From assembly GCA_028280025.1 (NCBI GenBank), contig JANQMO010000072.1, positions 1-41,465 on the forward strand: 41,465 bases of DNA, written 5' to 3'. The notes under the pieces are model-generated. The model was not told the DNA's origin. It searched no databases and was given only the letters and a program-made list of their open reading frames with translations. Position 1 is the stretch's first letter. The number at the start of each line of letters is the position of its first letter. Below, in pieces: positions 25,685 to 34,608 of the stretch. This DNA is from Chlorobium sp. (GTDB lineage Bacteria; Bacteroidota; Chlorobiia; Chlorobiales; Chlorobiaceae). Both the position numbers and the translations under genes were made by a program.

Positions 25685-26000
25685 ATGCTCAAAAAAGTAC
25701 GTTTATTAAAAACAGTTTTTCTATAATGCCCTTTACACGTGATTACCTCTCACCTGTCAGGGAAAAAAGAAAATTGATAAAGAATCACATGTGTTGAAAT
25801 CCCGGCCTGCCGGGAAATGCCGACCCCGTGAAATCAGACCGAATATTTCACAGGGCAGCATCTGCTTCTTTACAGGGAACCTGGGTCCCGACGTCGCGGG
25901 ATACAGCGGCATCCCCTCTTCCTTCCCGGTGTGCCGGTATGCTCGACAGTCACTCGATTCAGGAATACATGTGCATGCGTGACAGAGAAAAAAATGTGCG
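25685..26000. other. Intergenic region upstream of ABC exporter
   Basis: Together with the MerR promoter this makes a gap of nearly 390 bases. It holds a GC-rich palindromic stretch (CCCGGCCTGCCGGG at 25801-25814) and the hairpin repeat at 25824-25855. No credible reading frame is present; the plus-strand frame 25791-25982 has neither a ribosome-binding site nor recognisable protein character. Confidence 0.5.
25824..25855. repeat. Dispersed hairpin CCCCGTGAAAT...ATTTCAC, copy 1
   Basis: Arms CCCCGTGAAAT (25824-25834) and ATTTCACAGGG (25845-25855) enclose a 10-base loop, with one mismatch. The same arms and the same loop length occur at 40961-40994 with a perfect stem, while the loop sequence differs. 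Confidence 0.8.
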
Positions 26001-27758
26001 ATGAAAAACCTTCTGCGTCTGAAAAAATATCTCCTCCGCTACAAGCGTAAACTGCTCTTGGGCTTCATTACGATAATACTGACCAATATATTCGCTGTTT
26101 TTGCTCCCCGCTTTATCGGCAGAGCCATCGATATCCTGCAATCCCGATTTGTCATACAGGATGTTCTGTTCAACGTCGGCCTCTATATTCTGTTTGCCGC
26201 ACTTGGCAGTCTCTTCCTGTATATGGTTCGTCAGAACATTATCGTGACGTCCCGCATGATTGAGTATGACCTGAAAAACGATTATTACGCGCATCTCCAG
26301 AGACTTTCCAGAGACTTCTACAACTCGACAAGTACAGGTGATCTCATTGCGCGCGGCACCAATGACCTCAATGCGGTAAGAGACTTTCTCGGACCGGGAA
26401 TCATGTATTCGATCAATACGTTTTTCCGGCTTCTTTTTGCCATAATTGCCATGCTGACGATCTCCCCCCTGCTCACCCTGCTTGCTCTTCTCCCCGCGCC
26501 GTTTTTCAGTTACGCCGTCTACAGAATCGGCAGGTCGATACAGAAACGAACAAAAAGCATTCAGGAAAGTTATGCTGATATAACCGCGCTCCTCCAGGAA
26601 AACATATCGGGAATCCGGGTGATCAGAAATTATACCAGAGAGAACCATGAAATCCGCAAGTTCCGGCACTTGAACGAAACCTATTTCGCTAAAAACCTCT
26701 CTCTGGCTAAACTTCAGGCATTGTTTTTTGCAATCCTGACTGCGCTCCTGGCCCTTTCCCTGATCCCGGTAATCTGGGTTGGCGGCATCAGTGTCGTCAA
26801 CGGAACCATGACGATCGGCGGCATAGCCCAATTCGTGATCTATGTCAGCATGCTCAGCTGGCCGATCATCTCTATCGGCTGGGTAACCAATATCATTCAA
26901 AAAGCCGCCTCGGCCCAGACTCGCATAAACGAGATTTTCGATGCAGAACCGATCATCACCGATGCCCTGGCAAAAGAAACCCTGCCCGATACCAGCCGCG
27001 GAGAAATCGAGTTCAGAAATGTTTCTTTTCATTATCCCGATAATGAGAAACAGAACGTCCTTGCCAACCTCTCATGTACCATCGAGGCTGGTAGTAAAGT
27101 CGCCGTTGTCGGGGCTACCGGATCCGGAAAAACATCACTTGTCAATCTCATCCCTCGTCTTTATGACCCCGATAAAGGCATGGTCCTCATTGACGGAAAA
27201 GATATTCGAACAATTCCCCTGACCGACCTGAGAAACCATATCGGTTTTGTACCGCAAACAAACTTTGTCTTCTCCGATTCCATCGCAAACAATATCAACT
27301 ACGGCGTCGCCGCTGCCGGCGATCATCTTGACGCGATCATCGAATCAAGCCGTATCGCAAACATCTATGACGACATCATGGACTTTCCCGACGGCTTTGA
27401 TACCATGCTGGGAGAAAAAGGCATCAACCTCTCAGGCGGTCAGAAGCAGCGAACCTGTATCGCAAGGGCTCTTGCCTGGAAGCCGGAAATTCTGATTCTT
27501 GACGACGCACTTTCGGCTGTCGACACAAGTACGGAAGCCGGCATATTCGAGGCGCTCCTTGAAAAGCTTCCCGAAACAACGCTTGTGCTTATAAGCCACA
27601 GAATCTCGACGGTTAAAAACTGTGACCGCATTATCGTTCTGCACGACGGCCGTGTCGCCGAAACCGGCTCACACGATGAACTGCTCGCAAAAAACGGCAT
27701 CTACACCGAACTCTACACCCAGCAGCTGCTGGAAGACGAAATACGGTCGATTAGCTGA
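26001..27758 (+). CDS. ABC exporter, fused permease and ATPase (MsbA-like)
   Basis: A 585-residue half-transporter: six membrane helices (about 1-310) followed by an ATP-binding domain. Walker A is GATGSGKTSL, signature LSGGQKQRTCIARAL, Walker B ILILDDALSAVD, and the H-loop LISHRIST. It forms a dimer that exports lipids, drugs or peptides; MsbA-like or multidrug function cannot be separated by sequence. The start ATG 26001 gives MKNLLRLKKYLLRYKRKL, a normal amphipathic entry to TM1. Monocistronic, since the next gene is convergent. The 357-residue frame on the opposite strand is its shadow. Confidence 0.93.
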   Translation: MKNLLRLKKYLLRYKRKLLLGFITIILTNIFAVFAPRFIGRAIDILQSRFVIQDVLFNVGLYILFAALGSLFLYMVRQNIIVTSRMIEYDLKNDYYAHLQRLSRDFYNSTSTGDLIARGTNDLNAVRDFLGPGIMYSINTFFRLLFAIIAMLTISPLLTLLALLPAPFFSYAVYRIGRSIQKRTKSIQESYADITALLQENISGIRVIRNYTRENHEIRKFRHLNETYFAKNLSLAKLQALFFAILTALLALSLIPVIWVGGISVVNGTMTIGGIAQFVIYVSMLSWPIISIGWVTNIIQKAASAQTRINEIFDAEPIITDALAKETLPDTSRGEIEFRNVSFHYPDNEKQNVLANLSCTIEAGSKVAVVGATGSGKTSLVNLIPRLYDPDKGMVLIDGKDIRTIPLTDLRNHIGFVPQTNFVFSDSIANNINYGVAAAGDHLDAIIESSRIANIYDDIMDFPDGFDTMLGEKGINLSGGQKQRTCIARALAWKPEILILDDALSAVDTSTEAGIFEALLEKLPETTLVLISHRISTVKNCDRIIVLHDGRVAETGSHDELLAKNGIYTELYTQQLLEDEIRSIS

Positions 27759-27762
27759 TAGG

Positions 27763-27892
27763 TAACAGGGAATGGGTCTTTTTTCAGGACGGGGTCACCT
27801 ATTACCTACTACCCATTACCTATTCCCCAGTATTTCCCTCCTGACTCCTGACTCCTTTCTTACCATTCACCAATCACGATTTACGATTCACG
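27763..27892. repeat. Composite intergenic repeat between ABC exporter and radical SAM gene
   Basis: ATAGGTAACAGGGAATGGGT (27761-27780) is opposed by ACCCATTACCTATTCCCC further right (about 27810-27830), forming an inverted pair. Then come two direct copies of CTGACTCCT and the ATTCACxATTTACG family (27859-27891) also seen at 19371-19400. The stop codon of the convergent radical SAM gene lies inside the last element. Confidence 0.7.
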
Positions 27893-29327
27893 CCCTCCCC
27901 CCCCCCAGCTCCTTCATCTGCCTGGTCAGATCTTTTCTGGAAAGATTGTACATGTGCACGTAAAACAGATTGAACATGAGCACGGCGCTTCTGAGCGTTG
28001 GCGCATTGAGAGCCCGTTTGAACGCATTTCCTGCCGTGAAAACCCGCTTTGTCAGGTCGGTATAGCTTGGAATGAAGCGGTCTAAAGGAATTTTTTTCGG
28101 CCGATAGAGCATTTCCTGGCCCCACGAAAAACGGAAAGCGTCATGATCATCACGATCATGAAGCAAGCGCCTTTCATCGGCAAGCCTGTCGAATACAGCC
28201 GTTCCCGGCACCGGACGAAGAAGATTGATGCCGGGGACATCTATCCCGGTCTTTTCCAGAAAAACCTCGATAGCATCGGTCTCTTCGACCGTATCCTCAT
28301 CGAGACCATAGATGAAACTTCCGTAAACGCAGATTCCTGCGTCCCGAATATTGCGGATGCAAGCCGCCTGGCGATCCGCCGGATTATGGAACTTGTTATG
28401 AGCCCTGTTGCTCTCCTCCGCAAGACTTTCTATGCCGACAAGCAGCGCCCCGCATCCGGACCGTGAAAAAACATCGAGCAGGCTGCTGTTTTCGCCGAGC
28501 TTTGTCGTTGCCTGACCGACCCACCGAATGTCGAAAGGGATCAGCTCCCTGAACAGTTTTTCAGCATACTCCTCGTCCGCATTCACAGTATCGTCGAGGA
28601 TAAAGAATATCCGCTTGTCGTCCTTGAGATACCGTTCCACCTCCTGAACGACATCGGGTATCGGCCGATGCCTGATCCTGTGACCGTTCATGACATGAAC
28701 CGTGCAGAAATCGCAGCTGTAGGGACACCCCCGGGTTGTCTGCACGACGTTTGTCGTGAAATAGCTGCCGGGGTCAAGAGCCTTTTTATCAACCTGTGAC
28801 CGTGAAGAGAGATCGGGAAGAAGATCGACGCGGTACTCTTTTTGAAGCCGGTCACGGCGGAGATCATTGAGCACGCTCTGCCATATTTCATCCGCCTCCC
28901 CGATAACCAGCACATCTGCATGATCACGGCACCGTTCGGGAAATACCGTCACATACGGACCGCCAAGCACAACCCTGATCCCCCTCTGCCGCAAAAGGGC
29001 TGACAGCTCGAAGGCAGGCTTCACCGCCCCGGTCTGAACACTGATACCGACAAGATCCCAGTGCCGCTCAAGCGGGAACTGCTCGAAACGAAGATCACAG
29101 ATTTGCTGCCGTACTCCCGGCTCATCGATCGAGCTCAAAATCATGAGGGAAAGAGGGGGGATGGCAAATTGGGCGCGCTTGATGATCTGTTTCAATGCAC
29201 GGTCTTTCATGTCATGGAAAAAACCGTTCCGTTCAACCTCTCCGAGAAGAGATGGTCCGTCGACGCCGCTGTCGGAAGGGACAAAAACAAGCAATACAGA
29301 TCGTTCCTGTGTTCCGGCCTCAATCAC
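27888..29327 (-). CDS. B12-binding-domain radical SAM protein
   Basis: Start taken as GTG 29327, overlapping the mutS stop in GTGATTGA, giving 479 residues; the longer frame to 29444 lies inside mutS. The N-terminal part is a cobalamin-binding-like Rossmann domain (LLVFVP; DLVGISVQTGAVKPAFELS; RGIRVVLGGPYVTVFPE; ADVLVIGEADEIW). The radical SAM core has CxxxCxxC in TTRGCPYSCDFCTVHVM, then FFILDDTVNADEEYAEKL and GALLVGIESL. The class includes BchE and the BchQ/BchR methyltransferases of bacteriochlorophyll synthesis in this phylum, but I cannot assign a substrate. A G10 tract close to the 3' end and a stop codon supplied by a repeat mark its C-terminus as variable. Confidence 0.85.
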   Translation of the reverse strand: MIEAGTQERSVLLVFVPSDSGVDGPSLLGEVERNGFFHDMKDRALKQIIKRAQFAIPPLSLMILSSIDEPGVRQQICDLRFEQFPLERHWDLVGISVQTGAVKPAFELSALLRQRGIRVVLGGPYVTVFPERCRDHADVLVIGEADEIWQSVLNDLRRDRLQKEYRVDLLPDLSSRSQVDKKALDPGSYFTTNVVQTTRGCPYSCDFCTVHVMNGHRIRHRPIPDVVQEVERYLKDDKRIFFILDDTVNADEEYAEKLFRELIPFDIRWVGQATTKLGENSSLLDVFSRSGCGALLVGIESLAEESNRAHNKFHNPADRQAACIRNIRDAGICVYGSFIYGLDEDTVEETDAIEVFLEKTGIDVPGINLLRPVPGTAVFDRLADERRLLHDRDDHDAFRFSWGQEMLYRPKKIPLDRFIPSYTDLTKRVFTAGNAFKRALNAPTLRSAVLMFNLFYVHMYNLSRKDLTRQMKELGGGRA

Positions 29328-31986
29328 GTTCGTTCGGTTGTTTCCGCTTCCCGCCGTTGCGCCCTGCGAGATCCTGGAGTTTTTTAAGTTCAAGCAGCGC
29401 TTCGAGGGGAGTGAGACGATCAATATCGAGAGAATTGACCGCATGCTTCAGTTTCTGCTCCTCCTCCTCGAAAAGGTAAATCTGTCGGGATTGCACTCCC
29501 TGGAACAGAGGCTCCTGCACTCCTGCAGGAAAAGCGACCTCACGCTTTTCCATCCCCGCAAGAATTTCCTTGGCCCTGGAAATGATGTCGGCTGGCATAC
29601 CGGCCATTCTGGCAACTTCAATACCGTAGCTGTTGTCGGATGCTCCCCTGACGATTTTCCTCAAAAAAACCACCGTATCCGGGGTTTCAACAACAGTCGC
29701 ATTGTAGTTTCGGATACCCTCGAACCGCTCCTCGAGCTCGGCAAGCTCGTGATAGTGAGTAGCAAAAAGCGTTTTTGCCCGCAGAACGGTATGAATATGT
29801 TCGCAGATCGCCCATGCTATCGACAGTCCGTCATACGTGCTGGTCCCCCTGCCGATTTCATCGAGTAGAATGAGGCTTCTTTCCGTTGCGTTATTGATTA
29901 TACTGGATGCTTCATTCATTTCGACAAGAAAGGTGCTTTCCCCGGATGCAAGGTTGTCCGATGCGCCAACTCTGGTAAAAATCCTGTCGACAAGACCGAT
30001 CTCAGCAGTATCGGCGGGAACGAAGCTGCCAACCTGCGCGAGCAGGACAATCAGGCCGTTCTGGCGGAGGAATGAACTTTTCCCGGCCATGTTCGGGCCT
30101 GTCACAATGATCATGCGCTGGCTGCCGTCGAACGAACAGTCATTGGCTATGTAGGGGTCATCGGCATCGAGCAGCCGCTCGAGAACCGGATGCCGTCCGT
30201 TGATAATGGAAAGATCACCATGATCCCGGATCACCGGTTTGACGTAGTTGTATGCGTCAGCACAGCATGCAAAGGAGTACAGGCAATCCAGCTCGGCCAC
30301 AATCTCTGCGTTATGCTGGATCGAGCGGGCTTCAGACGCGATCAGGGAACACAATTCACGAAAAAGCTTCTGTTCGAGCTGAAGAGCGTTATCCTCGGCT
30401 GAAAGAATTTTTTCCTCGTATTCTTTCAGCGAGGGAATGGTATAACGTTCCGCATTGACAAGCGTTTGCTTCTTTTCAAAATATGCGGGAACCTTGTCGC
30501 TGTTTGCCTTGCTGACTTCGATATAGTACCCGAAGACCCTGTTGTATTGGACCTTCAATGACGTAATACCGGTTTTTTCACGCTCTTCGCGCTGAATGTC
30601 CATAAGACGGCCCTTGGCGTTCGAGGAAATCAGGCGCAACTCGTCGAGTTCGCCGTTATAACCCGAACGGATATACCCGCCGTCACGCAGCGTTGCAGCT
30701 GCCTCAGGATCAACGGCCTTTTCAATTCTTTCCGTTATGGTATCCAGTGGTGTAAGGTCTTCAGACAGGATTCTGAGCCTCGAACTTTCAGAATCGCACA
30801 ACAGGGTCTTCAGGGTGGGAATTTTATCAAGAGCGACGCCCAGAGTCCTCACTTCCCTCGGCATGCTTCGCAGCGTCGCCACCCTTGAGAGCGCTCTCTC
30901 AAGGTCATTGATTTCCCCGAGAGTCTCTCCGAGACTGCGTCGGACCTCAGACTGTTCATGAAGGGCCTCCACGGCATCGAGCCTCTGCTGTATCTCCACT
31001 CTTGTTTTCAGGGGCCGAAGAAGCCAGCGCCGGAGAAGCCTGGCCCCCATAGGATTACGGGTCTGGTCTATAACCTGCAGCAGACTGCCGTTGATGGAGC
31101 CGTCCTGCATGGATGAGATGATCTCGAGGTTCCTTTTGGTTTGAAGATCGAGCATCATATGCTGCCCGCTTTCAATCATGGCAATCCTGGTGATATACTG
31201 CAGACTGTTCTGACGTGTTTCTTCGAGGTATTGCAGGATGACACCGGCGGCAATCCGTGAAGAAAAAGCATGTTCAATGCCGAATCCTTTAAGAGAATGG
31301 GTTTTGAAATGCTTTTTCAATACCTGAGTTGCATGTTCCTCGCTGAACATCCACTCGTCGAGAACAGTGACGACAACGTCAGACGGGAGCATGTCTCCGA
31401 TCGTCTCTTTGAAATCCCTGTCTCTGGAGCCGATCAGAATTTCGGAAGGCTGGATAGACTGCAGCATATCCTTCACCTGTTGGTGCGGAACATCGGCAAT
31501 CCTGAACTCGGCTGTTGTAACATCGATGAAGGCAATCCCGGCCCATTGTTCGCGTTTTTTCTTTTCGAAAGCAAGGGCGCAGAGATAATTATTATGCTTG
31601 TCCTCGAGAATCTCGTCGCTGTATGCAACCCCGGGTGTCACAATGTCGGTAATATCCCGCTTCACAAGCCCTTTGGCCTGAGACGGATCTTCGACCTGAT
31701 CACAGACAGTTACCTTGTAGCCTTTTTTTACAAGACGGGCTATATAGCCCTCACACGCATGGTGCGGAAATCCTGCCATAGGAATGTCGGGAGCAGCTCC
31801 GTTCGAACGCCGGGTCAAAACAATATTCAGCGCTTCGGATACTTTCCGGGCATCATCATAAAAGGATTCATAAAAGTCTCCGACCCTGAAAAGCAGCAGA
31901 TACTCGGGATAGCGCTCCTTCACTTCAAGGTACTGGCGCATCATCGGGGTTTCGCTTTTCCCCTGTTTTTTCTGAGCCGCTTTCAT
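29320..31986 (-). CDS. mutS: DNA mismatch repair protein MutS
   Basis: An 888-residue MutS1. The mismatch-reading Phe-x-Glu is in FRVGDFYESF (residues 38-40). The connector and lever domains follow, then the ATPase: Walker A TGPNMAGKSSFLRQ, the STFLVEMNEAS signature, Walker B LILLDEIGRGTSTYDG, and FATHYHEL. It recognises mispairs and small loops. The stop codon overlaps the GTG start of the downstream radical SAM gene by 8 bases, so the two are translated in series. mutL is not in the window. Confidence 0.98.
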   Translation of the reverse strand: MKAAQKKQGKSETPMMRQYLEVKERYPEYLLLFRVGDFYESFYDDARKVSEALNIVLTRRSNGAAPDIPMAGFPHHACEGYIARLVKKGYKVTVCDQVEDPSQAKGLVKRDITDIVTPGVAYSDEILEDKHNNYLCALAFEKKKREQWAGIAFIDVTTAEFRIADVPHQQVKDMLQSIQPSEILIGSRDRDFKETIGDMLPSDVVVTVLDEWMFSEEHATQVLKKHFKTHSLKGFGIEHAFSSRIAAGVILQYLEETRQNSLQYITRIAMIESGQHMMLDLQTKRNLEIISSMQDGSINGSLLQVIDQTRNPMGARLLRRWLLRPLKTRVEIQQRLDAVEALHEQSEVRRSLGETLGEINDLERALSRVATLRSMPREVRTLGVALDKIPTLKTLLCDSESSRLRILSEDLTPLDTITERIEKAVDPEAAATLRDGGYIRSGYNGELDELRLISSNAKGRLMDIQREEREKTGITSLKVQYNRVFGYYIEVSKANSDKVPAYFEKKQTLVNAERYTIPSLKEYEEKILSAEDNALQLEQKLFRELCSLIASEARSIQHNAEIVAELDCLYSFACCADAYNYVKPVIRDHGDLSIINGRHPVLERLLDADDPYIANDCSFDGSQRMIIVTGPNMAGKSSFLRQNGLIVLLAQVGSFVPADTAEIGLVDRIFTRVGASDNLASGESTFLVEMNEASSIINNATERSLILLDEIGRGTSTYDGLSIAWAICEHIHTVLRAKTLFATHYHELAELEERFEGIRNYNATVVETPDTVVFLRKIVRGASDNSYGIEVARMAGMPADIISRAKEILAGMEKREVAFPAGVQEPLFQGVQSRQIYLFEEEEQKLKHAVNSLDIDRLTPLEALLELKKLQDLAGRNGGKRKQPNERD

Positions 31987-32152
31987 GATGTCATCGCACC
32001 TGCAGTTATTCCTGAAAAGCCTTGATGATCAAGCTACGCCAGGGCCCCCAAAAAAACAAACCGCAAACATTGAGGAAAACACGACTTCGTTCCCGGACCA
32101 AACCTTTCACTGCTTTTTTCCTATATTTCAATGCCTTAAGCAATCCTTCATC

Positions 32153-32605
32153 ATGAACAGCAGGACCATGGACTGGTACGTTCTCCTTCGCTTCTTCCAC
32201 ATCGTATCGTTTGCAACATGGTTCGGTACCGTTTTCGCATCCCTTTTTCTTCTCAAAACCCTTGAACCGAAACTCACAGATTCAACCGGCAATCCTGAAG
32301 AGTATGCCAAAATCCTCCGTTCCTATATCAAACGCGAGACAAAGGTAGCCGATGCCGCTTTCAAGCTCACAATAGCTTCAGGCCTCCTCATGGCATTGCT
32401 TACCCAGACATGGAGCATCCCGCTTTTTGTTAAAATCGCCCTGGTCATCCTCCAGTTTGCCCTTACCATGGGCTATATCGTCAAGGCAATACAACCGCTG
32501 ACATACCCCTGCAGCCCTTCCGATTACAAGAGATGGTACAACCTTTTCGCCATCTCGCTCTCGATGTTCGCCCTCGTGCTCTCAGTATCGTTCTTTCTGC
32601 TGTAG
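32153..32605 (+). CDS. Small four-helix membrane protein, CopD/DUF2269-like
   Basis: Start ATG 32153 (MNSRTMDWYVLLRFFHIV) gives 150 residues; ATG 32168 is an alternative. Four hydrophobic helices are seen: VLLRFFHIVSFATWFGTVFA, TIASGLLMALL, IALVILQFALTMGYIV, and FAISLSMFALVLSVSFFLL. A histidine within TM1 followed by W-x-G is typical of CopD-like/DUF2269 membrane proteins, some of which bind haem or copper. Function unknown. It is transcribed away from mutS and is followed by a dispersed hairpin (32638). Confidence 0.65.
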   Translation: MNSRTMDWYVLLRFFHIVSFATWFGTVFASLFLLKTLEPKLTDSTGNPEEYAKILRSYIKRETKVADAAFKLTIASGLLMALLTQTWSIPLFVKIALVILQFALTMGYIVKAIQPLTYPCSPSDYKRWYNLFAISLSMFALVLSVSFFLL

Positions 32606-32842
32606 ACGGAGCCTTTTTGAAAAACGGCACGCTAGAAGGGCGAAAGATTTTTCGCCCCTACAAATCAATCATATCTTCTGGGTCAATCTCTATTCACCCA
32701 ACATCCGACACCTATCTCCGTTTTTCTCCTCTTCCTTTTTGACTTTTTACTTTTTCCTTTGGCTACTTACCCCTTTTCTTCCCGTTCGGCCGACCAGCCA
32801 TCAATTCTCCCTCTGTTTTCTTATAAACATACAGCAACATGT
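32606..32842. other. Intergenic region between membrane protein gene and rplU
   Basis: Part of a 302-base gap. It contains the GGGCGAAA hairpin repeat at 32638-32663 and a pyrimidine-rich tract (CTTTTTGACTTTTTACTTTTT, split around 32736-32756) similar to one before yqeY (about 37230-37265). No coding frame is credible. The rplU promoter follows at 32843. Confidence 0.5.
32638..32663. repeat. Dispersed 26-nt hairpin GGGCGAAA...TTTCGCCC, copy 1
   Basis: An 8-bp stem GGGCGAAA/TTTCGCCC around a GATT loop, followed by CTACAA. The 26-base stretch is identical at 37053-37078. Confidence 0.85.
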
Positions 32843-32871
32843 TTGTGATAAACCATGAATTAGCATATATT
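32843..32871 (+). promoter_or_regulatory. Sigma-70-type promoter of rplU-rpmA
   Basis: -35 TTGTGA (32843-32848), a 17-base spacer, and -10 TATATT (32866-32871). The predicted start is near 32878, about 30 bases before the rplU ATG. Confidence 0.6.
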
Positions 32872-32907
32872 GCAGGTCTATAATTTTAACTACAGAAAGA
32901 GAGCATC

Positions 32908-33192
32908 ATGCAGGCCCTGATAAAGATTTCAGACAAACAGTTCCTGGTGAAGAAAGGCGACACACTGTTCGTTCCGCACCAAAAAGCTGAAGTCGGCAAC
33001 ATCATCGAGGTCAAACCTCTGGCCCGGATAGAAGAGGACAATACGTCGCTGGACCCTTCTGACGATATACAGCTTAAAATCCTTGAGCATCTGAAGGATG
33101 ACAAGGTTATTGTTTTCAAGAAAAAACGCAGAAAACGCTATCAGAAAAGAAACGGACACCGTCAGTTGATGACGCGGGTGGAAGTTCTCTGA
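32908..33192 (+). CDS. rplU: 50S ribosomal protein L21
   Basis: A 94-residue L21. The N-terminal ALIKISDKQFLVKKGDTLFV fold and the C-terminal KKKRRKRYQKRNGHRQLMT signature (the GHRQ segment) are diagnostic. It binds 23S rRNA domain II and contacts L20. GAGAG lies upstream of the ATG as ribosome-binding site. It is co-transcribed with rpmA, 44 bases downstream, in the standard rplU-rpmA order. Confidence 0.97.
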   Translation: MQALIKISDKQFLVKKGDTLFVPHQKAEVGNIIEVKPLARIEEDNTSLDPSDDIQLKILEHLKDDKVIVFKKKRRKRYQKRNGHRQLMTRVEVL

Positions 33193-33236
33193 GATGGCGG
33201 TTTGCAGGATATTTTCAACATTAACAGCATTGACTC

Positions 33237-33491
33237 ATGGCTCATAAAAAAGGTGGCGGCTCGACAAAAAACGGCCGTGACAGCAACCCTAAATATCTGG
33301 GCGTAAAAGCTGCAGGCGGCTCGCTTGTTACAGCAGGCTCGATCATTGTCCGCCAGAGAGGCACGGTATTCAAGCCGGGTGACAACGCGGGCATCGGTAA
33401 GGATCATACCATTTTCGCTCTTGTGGACGGCAAGGTTCACTTCAGGAACGGACGAAACGACAAAAAACACATTGATATACTGCCCACCTGA
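33237..33491 (+). CDS. rpmA: 50S ribosomal protein L27
   Basis: An 84-residue L27. The N-terminus MAHKKGGGSTKNGRDSN is the extended tail that reaches the peptidyl-transferase centre; there is no cleavable N-terminal extension of the Firmicute kind. IIVRQRGTVFKPGDNAGIGKDHTIFA covers the core fold. Second gene of rplU-rpmA, ended by the terminator 33528-33559. Confidence 0.98.
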   Translation: MAHKKGGGSTKNGRDSNPKYLGVKAAGGSLVTAGSIIVRQRGTVFKPGDNAGIGKDHTIFALVDGKVHFRNGRNDKKHIDILPT

Positions 33492-33527
33492 CTGCTTGTC
33501 TCGAAAACAAATTAAACGTATATTTAC

Positions 33528-33559
33528 AAAGCCGACCTTAAAAGGCCGGCTTTTTTTTT
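33528..33559 (+). terminator. Intrinsic terminator after rpmA
   Basis: AAAGCCGACC (33528-33537) pairs with GGCCGGCTTT (33544-33553), with one mismatch and a 6-base loop, followed by a T-run of nine. Confidence 0.92.
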
Positions 33560-33641
33560 GCTTCATGGAAAAGCCTTAAATTATCACCATTTACCCGTCA
33601 ACTGGTTGATATTCATACTGCAGAATTAAACGTAACATGAT

Positions 33642-34574
33642 ATGAAAATTACCGTCATTGGCGCCGGCCATGTAGGGGCTACAGCCGCCCATCGCATTGC
33701 CGAACAACGACTGGCCAGAACAGTCATCCTGCTCGACATTGTAGAAGGCATCCCGCAGGGCAAGGCTCTCGACATGTATGAATCCGGTCCTGTGGGCCTG
33801 TTCGACACCATGGTCCGCGGAACCAACGATTATCGCGACACTGCCGACTCGGATATCGTGGTAATCACTGCCGGACTTGCCCGTAAACCGGGAATGTCTC
33901 GCGAAGATCTGCTGATGAAAAACGCAACGATCGTCAAGGATGTTACCGATCAGGTCATGCAGCACTCCAAAAATCCGATGATCATCATGGTATCCAATCC
34001 CCTTGACATCATGACCTATGTCGGCTATGTGAGAAGCAAACTGCCCAAAGAAAAAATAATCGGAATGGCAGGAGTTCTTGATACGGCCCGCTTCCGCTCA
34101 TTTATTGCCGAAGAACTGAATGTCTCCATGCAGGATATCAATGCTTTTGTCCTTGGCGGCCATGGCGATTCGATGGTCCCTGTTGTCAAGTATACCAATG
34201 TCGCCGGCATACCGCTGACAGACCTTATGACACCGGAAACAATAGACCGGCTTGTGGAGAGGACAAGAACCGGCGGAGCCGAAATCGTGAACTATCTTAA
34301 AAACGGTTCAGCCTACTATGCCCCTGCCGCCTCAACAGTCGAGATGATCGATGCAATCGTCAATGATCGTAAACGAATACTACCCTGCTCCACTCTTCTC
34401 GAAGGCCAATATGGTATAAACAATACCTTTATCGGCGCTCCGATCAAACTTGGCAGAAACGGTGTTGAAGAAGTACTCGAAATCAACCTCGACGTCCATG
34501 AACTCGATGCCCTGAGACGGTCTGCCGCTATTGTCGACGAAAACTGCAATCTACTCTCCGACCTGCTTGCATAA
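33642..34574 (+). CDS. mdh: Malate dehydrogenase (LDH-like type)
   Basis: A 310-residue NAD-dependent enzyme, the length of Chlorobium MDHs. The dinucleotide motif GAGHVGATAAH opens the protein, and Asp32 sets NAD preference. Substrate arginines are in GLARKPGMSR (Arg81, Arg87) and DTARFR (Arg150), Asp147 pairs with the catalytic His174 in LGGHGDS. Arg at position 81 in the mobile loop selects malate/oxaloacetate rather than lactate. It works in the reductive TCA cycle, turning oxaloacetate into malate. Monocistronic, ended by the terminator 34609-34637. Confidence 0.97.
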   Translation: MKITVIGAGHVGATAAHRIAEQRLARTVILLDIVEGIPQGKALDMYESGPVGLFDTMVRGTNDYRDTADSDIVVITAGLARKPGMSREDLLMKNATIVKDVTDQVMQHSKNPMIIMVSNPLDIMTYVGYVRSKLPKEKIIGMAGVLDTARFRSFIAEELNVSMQDINAFVLGGHGDSMVPVVKYTNVAGIPLTDLMTPETIDRLVERTRTGGAEIVNYLKNGSAYYAPAASTVEMIDAIVNDRKRILPCSTLLEGQYGINNTFIGAPIKLGRNGVEEVLEINLDVHELDALRRSAAIVDENCNLLSDLLA

Positions 34575-34608
34575 GCAAACCCTTCTCACCCCAGGTAATG
34601 AAACAACA

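Noticed and set aside
25791..25982. 63-codon plus-strand frame before the ABC exporter
   Set aside because: It crosses two palindromic elements, lacks a ribosome-binding site and has no protein character.
25959..27032. 357-codon open frame on the minus strand
   Set aside because: It lies entirely opposite the well-supported ABC exporter, has low-complexity charged composition (many Gly-Asp-Asn-Arg) and matches no family; a mirror frame.
31270..32025. 251-codon plus-strand frame opposite mutS
   Set aside because: Antisense to MutS; no recognisable features.
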